Origin: Planctomycetota bacterium | GTDB lineage: Bacteria; Planctomycetota; MHYJ01; WSZJ01; JACPWG01 | Assembly: GCA_016197205.1 (NCBI GenBank) | Contig: JACPWG010000081.1 | Location: forward strand, 62,001 to 126,000 | Reading direction: 5' to 3' | Length of the DNA stretch: 64,000 nt | Part shown: positions 27,232 through 36,189 of the stretch, in pieces | Numbering within the stretch: the stretch's first letter is position 1 | Layout of the letters: each line of letters begins with the position of its first letter | Position numbers and translations under genes: made by a program | Notes under the pieces: generated by a model | The model's input: the letters and a program-made list of their open reading frames with translations, nothing else | What the model was told of the DNA's origin: nothing | Database searches by the model: none

Positions 27232-28197
27232 TCACTCCCCCGGCGGCTGGTTCGAGATCGGCTCCCCCGGCCGGTTGTGGATGTCCAGCACGACGGCCTG
27301 GAGAAAAAGCTGGAACCCGAGGATGAACGGCAGCGCGGCGAGGAAGATCGTCCCGGTGCTCTGCAGCTTGTCCGTCGTGATGCTCACGTACCAGCGCCAG
27401 AGCCCGAAGGCCGTCCCGAGCCCCATGAGCAGCAGCCCCGAGGCCAGGAAGACGCTGGTCTCGGTCAGGTCGTAAAAAAAATACCGCCAGTAGACGCGCC
27501 GCACCAGGCCCGCGAACAGCCGGAACGGGAACGTGAGCGAGATCTCCGCCAGGCTCATCGAACTCTTCTCGTCCCCGTAAATGGCCGGCATGTGCAGATC
27601 GACGACGACCGCGCGGACCACGTTCAGGTTGATGAGCATGCTGATCTCGAAAAAGTACCGCGGATGCACGGCGTCGAGATTCAACGCCGAGAGCGCCTCC
27701 CGGCGGATCGCCGTGTACCCGTTCGTGGGGTCCGAGATGTTCCAGTAGCCGCTCGCGACCTTCGCCAGAAACGTCAGTCCCATGTTCCCCCAGCGGCGCG
27801 CCGCGGGCATCCGACGCAGGGCGTGGAAATCGTAGAACCGGTTTCCCTTCGCATAGTCCGCGCGCCGGGCAACGAGCGGGGCAAGGAGCTGCGGCAGCCG
27901 TGCCGGGTCCATCTGCCCGTCCCCGTCCATCTTCACGACCAGCGCGGCCCCCAGCTCCAGCGCGGCGCGGTAGCCCGTCGTCATCGCCCCCCCCACCCCG
28001 AGATTGACCTCGTGCCGCAGCAAGCGTACGCGCGGGTCCGACAGCCCGCGCACGAGCTCGGACGTGCGGTCCGGCGAGGCGTCGTCCACGACGACCACGT
28101 GGTCCACCCAGGGCGGGACCCCCGCGACGACCCGGACGATGGTCCCCTCGACCTTGTACGCCGGAATGACGACCGCGACGCGCTCTCCCTCGTGCAT
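27232..28197 (-). CDS. Family 2 glycosyltransferase with C-terminal membrane helices
   Basis: This 321-aa protein resembles dolichol/polyprenol-phosphate sugar transferases (DPM1/GtrB type). The GT-A domain has VVIPAYKVEGTI, VVDDASPDRT, the metal-binding KMDGDGQMDP and SDPTNGYTAIRRE. Two hydrophobic helices near residues 245-270 and 285-310 anchor it. It likely loads a polyprenyl phosphate with a sugar, which would supply the GT39-like enzyme next door. It overlaps the methyltransferase stop as ATGA. Confidence 0.85.
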   Translation of the reverse strand: MHEGERVAVVIPAYKVEGTIVRVVAGVPPWVDHVVVVDDASPDRTSELVRGLSDPRVRLLRHEVNLGVGGAMTTGYRAALELGAALVVKMDGDGQMDPARLPQLLAPLVARRADYAKGNRFYDFHALRRMPAARRWGNMGLTFLAKVASGYWNISDPTNGYTAIRREALSALNLDAVHPRYFFEISMLINLNVVRAVVVDLHMPAIYGDEKSSMSLAEISLTFPFRLFAGLVRRVYWRYFFYDLTETSVFLASGLLLMGLGTAFGLWRWYVSITTDKLQSTGTIFLAALPFILGFQLFLQAVVLDIHNRPGEPISNQPPGE

Positions 28198-28874
28198 CAC
28201 GCGCCCTCCGCCCGGCGCACGAGACGGTAGATTTCGAAGGCGCGGGGCAACGGGAAAAAGGGCTCGCGCGCACGGACCTCCAGCGACCAGCCCCCGGCCA
28301 GCGCCGCGGCGAGAATGTCGCGGACGTTGCGGTGGTGGTACTCGTTCTTGAACCCCGCGATGGCGCGCCCGACTCGATAAGAAAAAGTCTCCGTGGGACC
28401 GGAAACGATCAGCCGCCCGCCGGGGGCGAGGCACGCCGCCAACGAGCGAAGCGTATGCGGCAGGTCTTCCACATGCTCCAGCACGTCGAGCGCGAAGACG
28501 CATTCGACCGGCGGGGTGATCCCCTCGTGGACCCGCGCGGGGTCCTCCACGAACCGCACGGTCGAGAGGCCGCGGGCCTGGGCGAGGGCGCGGGCGGGCC
28601 CAAGAAAAAGGTCGGTCGCAAACACGCGCGTGCAGCGCTCCGCGAGGGTGGGAAGGAGGATGCCCGAGCCCACGCCGAACTCCAGCGCGGACTCGCCGGG
28701 CCGGAGCGCCGCGAGCCGTAGCGCCGTCTCGAGACGCCGCCAGAAGAGCCAGCGGATCGGCGGCAGGCGATGGCAATAGGACGGAACCGCCATCTCCCGC
28801 AGCTCGTGCTCCCCGGGCAGGTGACGGGCCGCGGCGAGAAGCTCTTCCCGCGGCACGCGGACGACGAGGGCCAT
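28197..28874 (-). CDS. SAM-dependent methyltransferase
   Basis: This 225-aa class I methyltransferase has motif I LEFGVGSGILLPTL, an acidic ATDLFLG after strand 2, and FALDVLEHVEDL at motif IV, as in methyltransferases that act near glycan or lipid biosynthesis. The C-terminus is basic. I chose the ATG at 28874 with AAGGAAA upstream; the longer reading adds 17 residues. It is coupled to the family 2 glycosyltransferase by an ATGA overlap. The substrate is unknown, perhaps a glycan or lipid. Confidence 0.8.
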   Translation of the reverse strand: MALVVRVPREELLAAARHLPGEHELREMAVPSYCHRLPPIRWLFWRRLETALRLAALRPGESALEFGVGSGILLPTLAERCTRVFATDLFLGPARALAQARGLSTVRFVEDPARVHEGITPPVECVFALDVLEHVEDLPHTLRSLAACLAPGGRLIVSGPTETFSYRVGRAIAGFKNEYHHRNVRDILAAALAGGWSLEVRAREPFFPLPRAFEIYRLVRRAEGA

Positions 28875-28930
28875 GGAGATTTCCTTGGGTGGGTCCGGCA
28901 GGGTCCAGGCCCTGTGGATTCGCAAGCACT

Positions 28931-29019
28931 CACCACGGGGACACGGAGCTTTCGCGGAGAACCGTCGCCAGGCTCATCCCCTTCTCCGTGGGTCCTCCGT
29001 GTCTCCGTGTCTCCGTGGT
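28931..29019. repeat. Palindromic element with CACGGAGACACGG ends (R11)
   Basis: Left CACCACGGGGACACGGAG and right CTCCGTGTCTCCGTGG are inverted copies. Related but partial sequences are at ~11758 and ~58320. Confidence 0.6.
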
Positions 29020-29092
29020 AACGTGAAGCGCTCACGGCACGGAACCGTTGCGCGGATTCTATCCGTCGCGCGGCGCGGGAAGCAACGCAAAG

Positions 29093-29122
29093 TTGACCGC
29101 CATCGACCCTTTCCCCTATAAT
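29093..29122 (+). promoter_or_regulatory. Promoter of the first kinase
   Basis: TTGACC, 18-base spacer, consensus TATAAT, 50 bases before the ATG at 29172. Confidence 0.8.
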
Positions 29123-29171
29123 CGGGGCTCCCGGATCGCGTCCCTTCCCTCACCCTCGGGAGCCCCTACCC

Positions 29172-30509
29172 ATGGCCACGGAGTCGAAGGGCGAAGACGA
29201 TTTCCTGAAGTGCGCCGTCGAGCGGAGGTTTCTCCGCCCCGACGACGTCGCCGAGATCCAGGCGGAGCGGGCGGAGTTCGAGGAGTTTCTCGGCCGCCCG
29301 GTCGCCGTGGCCCATGTCCTTTATCGACGCCAGTGGCTGACGCACGCCCAGCTCGCCGAAGTCCGGTCCCTGACGCACCGCCAGGTCGCCCTCTGCCCCG
29401 AGTGCTGGGCACGCATCAACGTCTTCACGCTCAAGGCGGGACAGTCCTTCCCGTGCCCCAACTGCAAGCTGCGGCTCCTCGTGCCGGCCGACCCGCACGC
29501 CGAGCTGCTCCCGCGTGAAGAGGCGCAGCCGATCCCGCTCGTCGGCGACGAAACCGTCGCCGGCGCACCGGACGCGACCCCCCGCAGCGTGCGGCGCTTC
29601 GAGGACCACCGCAGCTCGTTCGCCCAGCAGGGCATCGAGGTCGTGGAGGAGGTCGGCAGCGGCGGCATGGGCGTGGTCTACCGCGCGATCCAGCAGCCGC
29701 TGAATCGCGTGGTCGCGGTGAAGGTGCTCCATAGCGATCTGCGCAACGACCCGGTGATCGTGCGGCGGTTTTTCCGCGAGGCCCGCGAGACCGCGCGCCT
29801 CCAGCACCCGAACCTCGTCGCGCTCCATCATGCGGGCTTCTCCGACGGGTTTTATTTTCTCGTGCTCCAGTGGGTCCAGGGAAGGAACCTCCGTGAGCTG
29901 TCGACCGAGCGCGGACCGATGCCGGTCGCCGAAGTCCTGCGCCTGGCCGTCGACGTCACCCGCGGGCTCGGCGCGGTCCACGCCACCCGGCTCGTGCATC
30001 GGGACGTCAAGCCGTCGAACGTCATGGTCCGGGAGGACGGCTCCGCGTGCCTCACCGACTTCGGCCTCGTCCGCTCCGAAAGCCCCGATGCGTCCTCCAA
30101 GCTGACGAAGACCGGCGACGTGGTCGGGACGATCAACTACATGTCGCCGGAGCAGCTCACGGATCCGAGAATGGCGACGCCGGCGAGCGACCTCTACTCG
30201 CTCGGCGCGACGCTCTTCCACCTCCTTTCCGGCGACGCCCCGTTCGGCGGCGATAGCTGGTCGGACGCGGCCATCAAGCTCTCCTGCGGCCGCATCGAGC
30301 GCCTCGACCCGGAGCGCCTCTCGCTCCCACCCGCGGTGGCGGAGCTGGTCTCCCGCATGATGGCCCCGGACCCGAAGAAACGGTTTCCCGGCACGAAGGC
30401 CCTGGAGCAGGCCCTCCTCGCCGCCCTTCGGCAGTCGCACGGCGGCGCCCGGCGGCGCGGCTCCTCCGACACGCAGCAAATCCCCCTCATCGATTCCGAG
30501 CCGGGGTAG
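29172..30509 (+). CDS. Ser/Thr protein kinase with N-terminal zinc ribbon (paralogue 1)
   Basis: This 445-aa Hanks-type kinase has three parts. Residues ~10-75 form a helical domain (FLRPDDVAEI, RQWLTHAQLAEV). Residues ~75-110 hold a zinc ribbon CPEC-WARINVF...CPNC. The kinase domain follows with Gly loop GSGGMGVVYRA, VAIK-type AVKVL, catalytic HRDVKPSN, DFG and the SPEQL of the APE region. No membrane helix or extracellular sensor is present, so it is probably cytoplasmic. It shares domain order with the kinase at 32160. The transglutaminase-like gene follows on the same strand. Confidence 0.9.
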   Translation: MATESKGEDDFLKCAVERRFLRPDDVAEIQAERAEFEEFLGRPVAVAHVLYRRQWLTHAQLAEVRSLTHRQVALCPECWARINVFTLKAGQSFPCPNCKLRLLVPADPHAELLPREEAQPIPLVGDETVAGAPDATPRSVRRFEDHRSSFAQQGIEVVEEVGSGGMGVVYRAIQQPLNRVVAVKVLHSDLRNDPVIVRRFFREARETARLQHPNLVALHHAGFSDGFYFLVLQWVQGRNLRELSTERGPMPVAEVLRLAVDVTRGLGAVHATRLVHRDVKPSNVMVREDGSACLTDFGLVRSESPDASSKLTKTGDVVGTINYMSPEQLTDPRMATPASDLYSLGATLFHLLSGDAPFGGDSWSDAAIKLSCGRIERLDPERLSLPPAVAELVSRMMAPDPKKRFPGTKALEQALLAALRQSHGGARRRGSSDTQQIPLIDSEPG

Positions 30510-30692
30510 CCTCGCATGCCCGTCTTCCCGCGCCGAACGCAGCTAACCGCAACCAGAGTTGAACGCGGGTGCCACGCCCGTGGCACCCCTCACCCCGACC
30601 CTCTCCCCCACCAGGGGAGAGGGTGGCTGTTGACCTGGATCCCTCGGGCCCGCGCCCAAAGCATCCGGGTCAACAGCCTCGCAGCCCGTCCC

Positions 30693-31862
30693 ATGCGCGC
30701 CGCCGCGGCGGCCCTGGTCGCATGGCTCTTGCTGACGACCCAGGGCCCGCTCCTCCCCGCGCTGGCCGACGGCGCGGCCCCCGCCCCCTCCCCGGCGCCG
30801 GACCGCGCGGCCTTCCTCGACGGCGTGCCCGCGGACCTCCGCTCCGACGTCTCCCGCGCCCTCGACCTCGCCGGAGACAACGCCCCCGCGCTGATGGCCG
30901 GCGTGTGCGGCGTCGAGGGGGAGCGCGAACGGCGCTGGGCCTGCTGGCTCGTCGCGCACATGCCGGACAAGGTCCACGTCCGCTGCAGCCCGGAGGGCAG
31001 GGTCGAGCACGTCCAGGACCTCCGCGTCGTGACCGCCGACATGCTCGCCCACCACGTCCGTCTGGCGGCCGCCGCGCGCGAACGCTTCCCCTGGGCTCGC
31101 GACCTCCCGGAGGAACTCTACCTCGAAAACGTCCTGCCCCACCGGTTCACCGAGGAACCGCTCGAGGACTGGCGCGCGGGCCTGTGGGGCGAACTCGAAC
31201 CCCTGGCCGCGAAGTGTCCGACCGCGGAGGAGGCGGTGCTTGCAATCAACCGCTGGGCAGCGGAACGCTTCAAGTACGTGCCCCGGGGCGCGGAGGACCT
31301 CGGCATTCTCTCCGCCCTGAAGGAAGGCAAGGGCCGCTGCGAGGACATGAGCAACCTCGTGCGCGCTGCGCTGGCGACCTGCGGCCTCCCCGCCGCTTCC
31401 GTCTACACCCCCTGGTGGCCGCGGGGAGACGGGAACCACGCCTGGAACGAGGTGTATCTTGCCGGGGCGTGGCGGCAGTTCATGGGCTGCGAGCCGACCG
31501 CGGAGCCGCCCCATTTCGATCGCATGAAAAAGGACCGCGTCTTCGCGAAGGTCTACCGCTGCGGCTTCGTACGGGGTCGCAATGCCCCGGAGGACGTGAC
31601 CGCGGAGTACACGCCTGTACGGGACCTCGACCTCCGCCTCGATGCGCCGGACGCGCCCGTCGAGCTGTGCGTCATGAACATGGGGGAATGGCGCGGCGTC
31701 GCCTCGGCGCGGACGAATGCCGCGGGCCGGGTCCGCTTCGCGAACGTCGGCTGTCGCGACGCGCTTCTCTTCCGGGCACGGACCCCGGACGGCAAGGTGG
31801 GCACGGCCCCGTTCATCGCCCGAGGTCCGGGGTCGCCCGGCGCGCCCCCGCCCGAGCTGTAG
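30693..31862 (+). CDS. Secreted transglutaminase-like protein, ended by an amber codon
   Basis: This 389-aa reading frame has a signal peptide (MRAAAAALVAWLLL...ALADG). A transglutaminase-like core follows: catalytic Cys216 in GKGRCEDMSNL, His249 in GDGNHAWNEVYL, and an acidic MGCEP ~20 residues later in the usual Asp position. Such domains act as peptidases, amidases or cross-linkers; the substrate is not predictable. A C-terminal repeat begins APVELCVMNMGEWRGVASA. TAG at 31860 ends the frame, but clean coding sequence continues (next entry). I chose ATG 30693 because it opens the signal peptide. It sits between the two paralogous kinases. Confidence 0.82.
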   Translation: MRAAAAALVAWLLLTTQGPLLPALADGAAPAPSPAPDRAAFLDGVPADLRSDVSRALDLAGDNAPALMAGVCGVEGERERRWACWLVAHMPDKVHVRCSPEGRVEHVQDLRVVTADMLAHHVRLAAAARERFPWARDLPEELYLENVLPHRFTEEPLEDWRAGLWGELEPLAAKCPTAEEAVLAINRWAAERFKYVPRGAEDLGILSALKEGKGRCEDMSNLVRAALATCGLPAASVYTPWWPRGDGNHAWNEVYLAGAWRQFMGCEPTAEPPHFDRMKKDRVFAKVYRCGFVRGRNAPEDVTAEYTPVRDLDLRLDAPDAPVELCVMNMGEWRGVASARTNAAGRVRFANVGCRDALLFRARTPDGKVGTAPFIARGPGSPGAPPPEL

Positions 31863-32150
31863 TTCCTCGATGCGTCGCCGCTGCGCGGCCCGGGCGATGG
31901 GCGGGCGAACGTAGCGCTTGGCCCGCTCAAGCCGAAGACGACCTACGAGCTACTCTGCTGGTGCGGCGGGTGGGCGGGCGTGGCGCGCGCGACGAGCGAT
32001 GACGCGGGCCGCGGCGAGTTCGGGCGGGTAGGCCGGCTTTCGACGATCTACGCGCTCGCGGAGCGGCAGGGGGACCGCGTCACGGAGCTCTCCCGCCCCT
32101 TCCTCCTGGAGGCCGACGGGCCGGGCGAGACCCGGCGCGTCCATTACTGA
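31863..32150 (+). pseudogene. In-frame continuation of the transglutaminase-like gene beyond the amber codon
   Basis: Ninety-five sense codons follow the TAG in the same frame and end at TGA, 9 bases before the next gene's ATG. The translated segment FLDASPLRGPGDGRANVALG, then KTTYELLCWCGGWAGVARAT, then GRGEFGRV, parallels the end of the upstream part (ELCVMNMGEWRGVASARTNA). So a second copy of the same beta-type repeat is encoded. Either one base change truncated the protein or the TAG is read through. No start codon with a ribosome site is near the break. Confidence 0.8.
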
Positions 32151-32159
32151 CGAGAGCCG

Positions 32160-33473
32160 ATGGAATCACGGGGCGATCAGGAATTCCTGGCCGGCGCGGT
32201 GAAGCAGGGCTTTCTCCAGGAGGAGGACCTGCCGGAGATCCTGGCCGAGCGAGAGGAGGTCGAGGCATTCCAGGGGCGCGCGGTCCCGGTCGCCCATCTC
32301 CTGCTCCAGCGTCAGTGGCTGACGCCGGAGCAGATGGACCGCGTGGTCGAGGCGACCGGGCGTCGAATCCTGCTCTGCCCGGCCTGTTGGGCGAGGATCA
32401 ACGTCTTCAGCCTGAAGCCGGAGCAGCTCTTCCTCTGCAGTTGCTGCAAGGCGCGCGTCCTGGTGCCGGCCGACGCCCACGCGGAAGTCCTGCTGCGCGA
32501 GTCGGCCGCGCGCGCCGCAAAGTCGTCGCGTGAGCCGGCGGGCGGCTCCGGGGGGGACGCCGTCACCATCCGCCGCATCGCGCACCGAAACACCTTCGAG
32601 GTGCAGGGCTTCCAGGTCCTGGAGGAGGTCGGCGCGGGCGGGATGGGCGTGGTCTACCGGGCCATCCAGCAACCCATCAACCGCACCGTGGCGATCAAGG
32701 TCCTCCACGGCGGCCTGCGGCACGACCCGCAGGTGGTGCGACGCTTCTTCCGCGAGGCGCGCTACACCGCGCGCGTGGAGCACCCGAACGTCGTCGCCGT
32801 CCACCACGCCGGCTTTTCCGGCGGGTTCCACTTCCTGGTCCTCCAGTGGATCGCCGGTCGAAATCTGCGCGAGGTGTCGGCGGCCGAGGGCCCCATGCGC
32901 CCGCTGCGCGCGCTCAACCTGTGCATCGACGCGGCAAAGGGGCTCGAGGCGATCCATCGGGCGAACCTCGTGCACCGGGACGTGAAGCCTTCGAACCTGC
33001 TCTTGCGTGCGGACGGGACGGCTTGCGTCACCGATTTCGGGCTGGTCCGGTCGAGCGTGAGCGGGGGCTCGATGCTCACGAAGACGGGCGACCTCGTGGG
33101 GACGATCAACTACATGCCCCCGGAGCAGCTCAACGACGCGAGGCAGGCCGGTCCCGCGAGCGACGTCTACTCGCTGGGCGCTACGCTGTTCCACCTGCTG
33201 TGCGGCTTCTCGCCCTTCTCGGGGGAGAGCCTGTCCAGCGCGGCCCTGAAGCTCGTGCGCGGGCAGATCCCGCAATTGGACGCGCGGGCGCTGAAGCTCC
33301 CGCCCCCGGTCGCAGCGCTGGTCAAGCGCATGATGTCCCCGGAACCGGGCCCGCGCCCCCAGTCGATGACGGAGGCGGAGGCCGAGCTGTCCGCGGCCCT
33401 CCGGGCCTCGCTCGGCGACTCCCCGGGCGGGGCGCGGCCGGACCGGGACACGCACCTGCCGGAGGAGGAATAG
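32160..33473 (+). CDS. Ser/Thr protein kinase with N-terminal zinc ribbon (paralogue 2)
   Basis: This 437-aa kinase is a close paralogue of the one at 29172. It keeps the N-terminal helical domain (FLQEEDLPEILAERE, RQWLTPEQMD), the ribbon CPACWARINVF...CSCC and a complete kinase core: GAGGMGVVYRA, AIKVL, HRDVKPSN, DFG, PPEQL. The C-terminus is a short charged tail. It starts 9 bases after the TGA of the transglutaminase-like extension, so the three genes are probably one operon. Its substrate is unknown. Confidence 0.9.
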   Translation: MESRGDQEFLAGAVKQGFLQEEDLPEILAEREEVEAFQGRAVPVAHLLLQRQWLTPEQMDRVVEATGRRILLCPACWARINVFSLKPEQLFLCSCCKARVLVPADAHAEVLLRESAARAAKSSREPAGGSGGDAVTIRRIAHRNTFEVQGFQVLEEVGAGGMGVVYRAIQQPINRTVAIKVLHGGLRHDPQVVRRFFREARYTARVEHPNVVAVHHAGFSGGFHFLVLQWIAGRNLREVSAAEGPMRPLRALNLCIDAAKGLEAIHRANLVHRDVKPSNLLLRADGTACVTDFGLVRSSVSGGSMLTKTGDLVGTINYMPPEQLNDARQAGPASDVYSLGATLFHLLCGFSPFSGESLSSAALKLVRGQIPQLDARALKLPPPVAALVKRMMSPEPGPRPQSMTEAEAELSAALRASLGDSPGGARPDRDTHLPEEE

Positions 33474-33537
33474 GCGAGGCTGCGGCTGCGGCCACGGCCG
33501 AAGGGAGTCCTACCAACAGTTTGTACCGCCCTTGGAA

Positions 33538-33735
33538 CCCTACCGGTGAACTTTTTGAAAGCGTCTCCAGATTCGCAGGCAACGAAACCACAAAGACTCG
33601 AAGTCACTAAGACCACAAAGGCGCTTTTCGGCCGAGCCAAACTCGCCCCCCTCAGTGACGGTCCTTCGTGGTCTTCGTGCTGGTGGCTTGGTGGTTTCGT
33701 CGTCCGTTTGGGTTTCGGGCCTTCGCCCGAGTTGG
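33538..33735. repeat. 200-bp dispersed element (R7), copy 1
   Basis: Nearly identical to 47512-47711. It opens CCCTACCGGTGAAC and ends CGCCCGAGTTGG. An internal inverted repeat pairs CGAAACCAC with GTGGTTTCG. It explains most of the 397-base gap 33474-33870. Confidence 0.85.
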
Positions 33736-33870
33736 CCATTGGTCATTTGGGCATTGATTGGTCCTTGGAAAGTGGTCATTGGTCCTTGTCCCCCAAGATC
33801 TGCGCTCGACGCGCAAATCCCACACGGCAATAGCATACTCGGCCGGTTTCCGTAGAGGCACCCCCATGCC

Positions 33871-36189
33871 GTGCCCACGCGGCCAGAATCCGCACTCGGC
33901 CTTGCGCTTCGGCGCCTGCCCTTTGATTCGTGCATGTCCCGATTCGGACGAATGTTTCGCGTGACTCTGACCTTCGCCTCTCCCCTGCCCGTCCTTCTGG
34001 TCGCTCTCGCCGGCGTCGCTGCCATCTGGGCCGCGGTGCGCTTCTACCGCCGCATCTGGCGCATGAAGGGAGCCGGCCGCTTCCCAGGGCTGGCCGTGGG
34101 CCTCCGCGCCTTCGCCGTCCTTTCTCTCGTCCTCTTCCTGCTTCGTCCGGTCCTCAGCTATGACGCCCGAAACCGGGAGGATGCGCGCATCCTCGTCCTG
34201 ATCGACGCCTCGCGCAGCATGTCGGTCGCCGATGGAGTCGGTGGCGTGCGCAGGCTCGACTCCGCCCTCCAGGTCCTCACCGACCCGCGCTCCGGCATCC
34301 TCCCCGCGCTTCAGGACCTCGCACAAGTGCGCTTGTATGCCTTCGGCAGGGACGCCATCCCCGTCCCTTCGGCGGACCTCGCGAAGGCCGGCATCACTCC
34401 CGCAGCCGAGGTCACGGACATCCGGGAGGCCCTCCAGGCAGCGGTCAAGGCCGAAGGCGCCGAGCGCGTCGAGGCGGTCCTGCTCCTCTCCGACGGCCTG
34501 GAAAACGGTTCAGCTTCCGCCCAGGAGGCCGCTCGCTCGCTCGGGGTCCGCATCCACTGCGTCGGCGTGGGTGGCGTCGCCGAAAAGGCACGCGACTTCC
34601 GCGATCTCGCGGTCACCCGTGTCGATGCGGATCGACAGGTCTTCCTCAAGAATCGTGTCCTGGTCAAGGCGGAAGTGAACTGCGCGGGCTGGGAGGAGCT
34701 CTCCCGCAGAGTCCAGCTCCGCCGCGGAACGGAAGTCCTTGGAGAGTCGACCGTGTCCCTTCATCCGGGGCCCAACGAGGTGCGGCTCTCCTTCTGCCCC
34801 ACCGACTCGGGCTCGTTCGAGTACGAGGTCCGCGTCGAGCCCATGGAAGGCGAGTGTCTGCCCGAAAACAACTCGCGTTACTTCGTCGTCACGGTCAGCG
34901 AGGACAAGGTCAAGCTCCTCTGCTTCGAGTCGACCTTGCGCTGGGAGTACAAGTTCTTTCGTCAGGTGCTCGTCAAGGATCCCACGATCGCCTTCGCGGG
35001 TCTCGTCAAGACCAACCCGGACCACCTCTACGTCCAGGGCCTGAGCCCGGGCGCAGCCCCCGCGGGCGGCGACGCCGGGGCGGGTCTGCCCGCGTCCCGC
35101 GCGGCTTGGAAAAAGTTCGACTGCGTCGTGCTCGGGGATGTCGGCAAAGAGGACTTTCTTCCCGGACAACTCGAAAGCCTCCGGCGGTATGTCGCGGAGG
35201 ACGGAGGCGGACTCCTGGTGCTCGGGGGACGCCGCTCCTTGAGCGGCGAAGGCCTGCGGAACGGCCCGCTCGCCGAAGCCCTCCCCGTCCTGCTTCCCGC
35301 GGACGCGCGCGAATTGCGAGGCGCGTTCCTGCCGCAGCTCACGCCCGACGGCGCGGCCCACCCGGCGGTCCAGAGCCTCGCCCAGGCCTTCGGCGGGGGA
35401 GGGTTCCGCCTCGAACAGGTGTTCGCCGTCGGCGCCCCGCGGCCGGGCGCACAGGCATTGCTCACGGTGCCGGGACCCGGCGGGGAGGCCTCCCCTCTCC
35501 TCATCACCCAGCGCTTCGGCACCGGTCGGGTCGCGCTCTATGCAACCGACTCCGATTGGAAATGGGTCCTCCAGGCCCGCGAGAAGGGGGGAGAAGAGTG
35601 CTGCGCCCTCCTCTGGGGACAGGTGGTCCGCTGGCTCGCCAACCGCCAGGGTGTCGATCCGAAAGAGGGGGCCGGCCTGCTGCTCGCCACCGACAAAGAC
35701 CGCTACACCCTTGGCGACACGGTTCGAGTCACCGCGCGCGGGCCTTCGGTACAAGAGGCCCTGCGCCAGAAATCGACCGTCACCGCGTCCATCCAGGCTG
35801 CTTCCGGGGCCCTGAATGCCCTCGCCTTCGAGCCCGCTCCCGGCGGCTACCAGGCCGTCTTCCGCCCTGAAGCAGGCGGCGAATTTCTCCTCGAGGCGAC
35901 CCTCCTTGGCGCCTCCGCCACACGGCGCGTAGTCGTCGAGAGGAACTCCCGGGAAATGGACCGGCTCGCGCTCGATGAGGAACTCCTCCGCCGCCTGGCC
36001 GGGTATTCCGGCGGACAGTACTTTTCGGCCCCGCGCGCACGCGAAATCCCCGCGCTGCTCTCGAGCGCACCGCGCCTCGGCCTGGCCCGCGTCGAGTACG
36101 GCATCGACAACTCGCCGGCGCTCTTCCTCGCGTTCTGCCTCATTCTGACCTGCGAGTGGATCGTCCGGCGCCGCCTCCAACTCGTGTGA
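33871..36189 (+). CDS. VWA-domain membrane protein (BatA/glutamine-amidotransferase-like)
   Basis: This 772-aa inner-membrane protein has two N-terminal helices (near 37-56 and 70-95). A von Willebrand A domain then shows the metal site LIDASRSMS (DxSxS). A beta-rich region and a central glutamine-amidotransferase-like fold follow (FDCVVLGDVGKEDF, DGGGLLVLGG). A C-terminal helix ends the protein. This layout is common in planctomycete clusters with MoxR and DUF58 genes, neither of which lies in the window. Start: ATG 33871 has GAGG 7 bases upstream; 33934 and 33952 are alternatives. Its stop overlaps the next start as TGATG. Confidence 0.78.
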   Translation: MPTRPESALGLALRRLPFDSCMSRFGRMFRVTLTFASPLPVLLVALAGVAAIWAAVRFYRRIWRMKGAGRFPGLAVGLRAFAVLSLVLFLLRPVLSYDARNREDARILVLIDASRSMSVADGVGGVRRLDSALQVLTDPRSGILPALQDLAQVRLYAFGRDAIPVPSADLAKAGITPAAEVTDIREALQAAVKAEGAERVEAVLLLSDGLENGSASAQEAARSLGVRIHCVGVGGVAEKARDFRDLAVTRVDADRQVFLKNRVLVKAEVNCAGWEELSRRVQLRRGTEVLGESTVSLHPGPNEVRLSFCPTDSGSFEYEVRVEPMEGECLPENNSRYFVVTVSEDKVKLLCFESTLRWEYKFFRQVLVKDPTIAFAGLVKTNPDHLYVQGLSPGAAPAGGDAGAGLPASRAAWKKFDCVVLGDVGKEDFLPGQLESLRRYVAEDGGGLLVLGGRRSLSGEGLRNGPLAEALPVLLPADARELRGAFLPQLTPDGAAHPAVQSLAQAFGGGGFRLEQVFAVGAPRPGAQALLTVPGPGGEASPLLITQRFGTGRVALYATDSDWKWVLQAREKGGEECCALLWGQVVRWLANRQGVDPKEGAGLLLATDKDRYTLGDTVRVTARGPSVQEALRQKSTVTASIQAASGALNALAFEPAPGGYQAVFRPEAGGEFLLEATLLGASATRRVVVERNSREMDRLALDEELLRRLAGYSGGQYFSAPRAREIPALLSSAPRLGLARVEYGIDNSPALFLAFCLILTCEWIVRRRLQLV

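Noticed and set aside
31863-32150. A separate small gene after the amber codon.
   Set aside because: There is no start codon with a ribosome site, and the translation continues the repeat of the upstream protein in the same frame.
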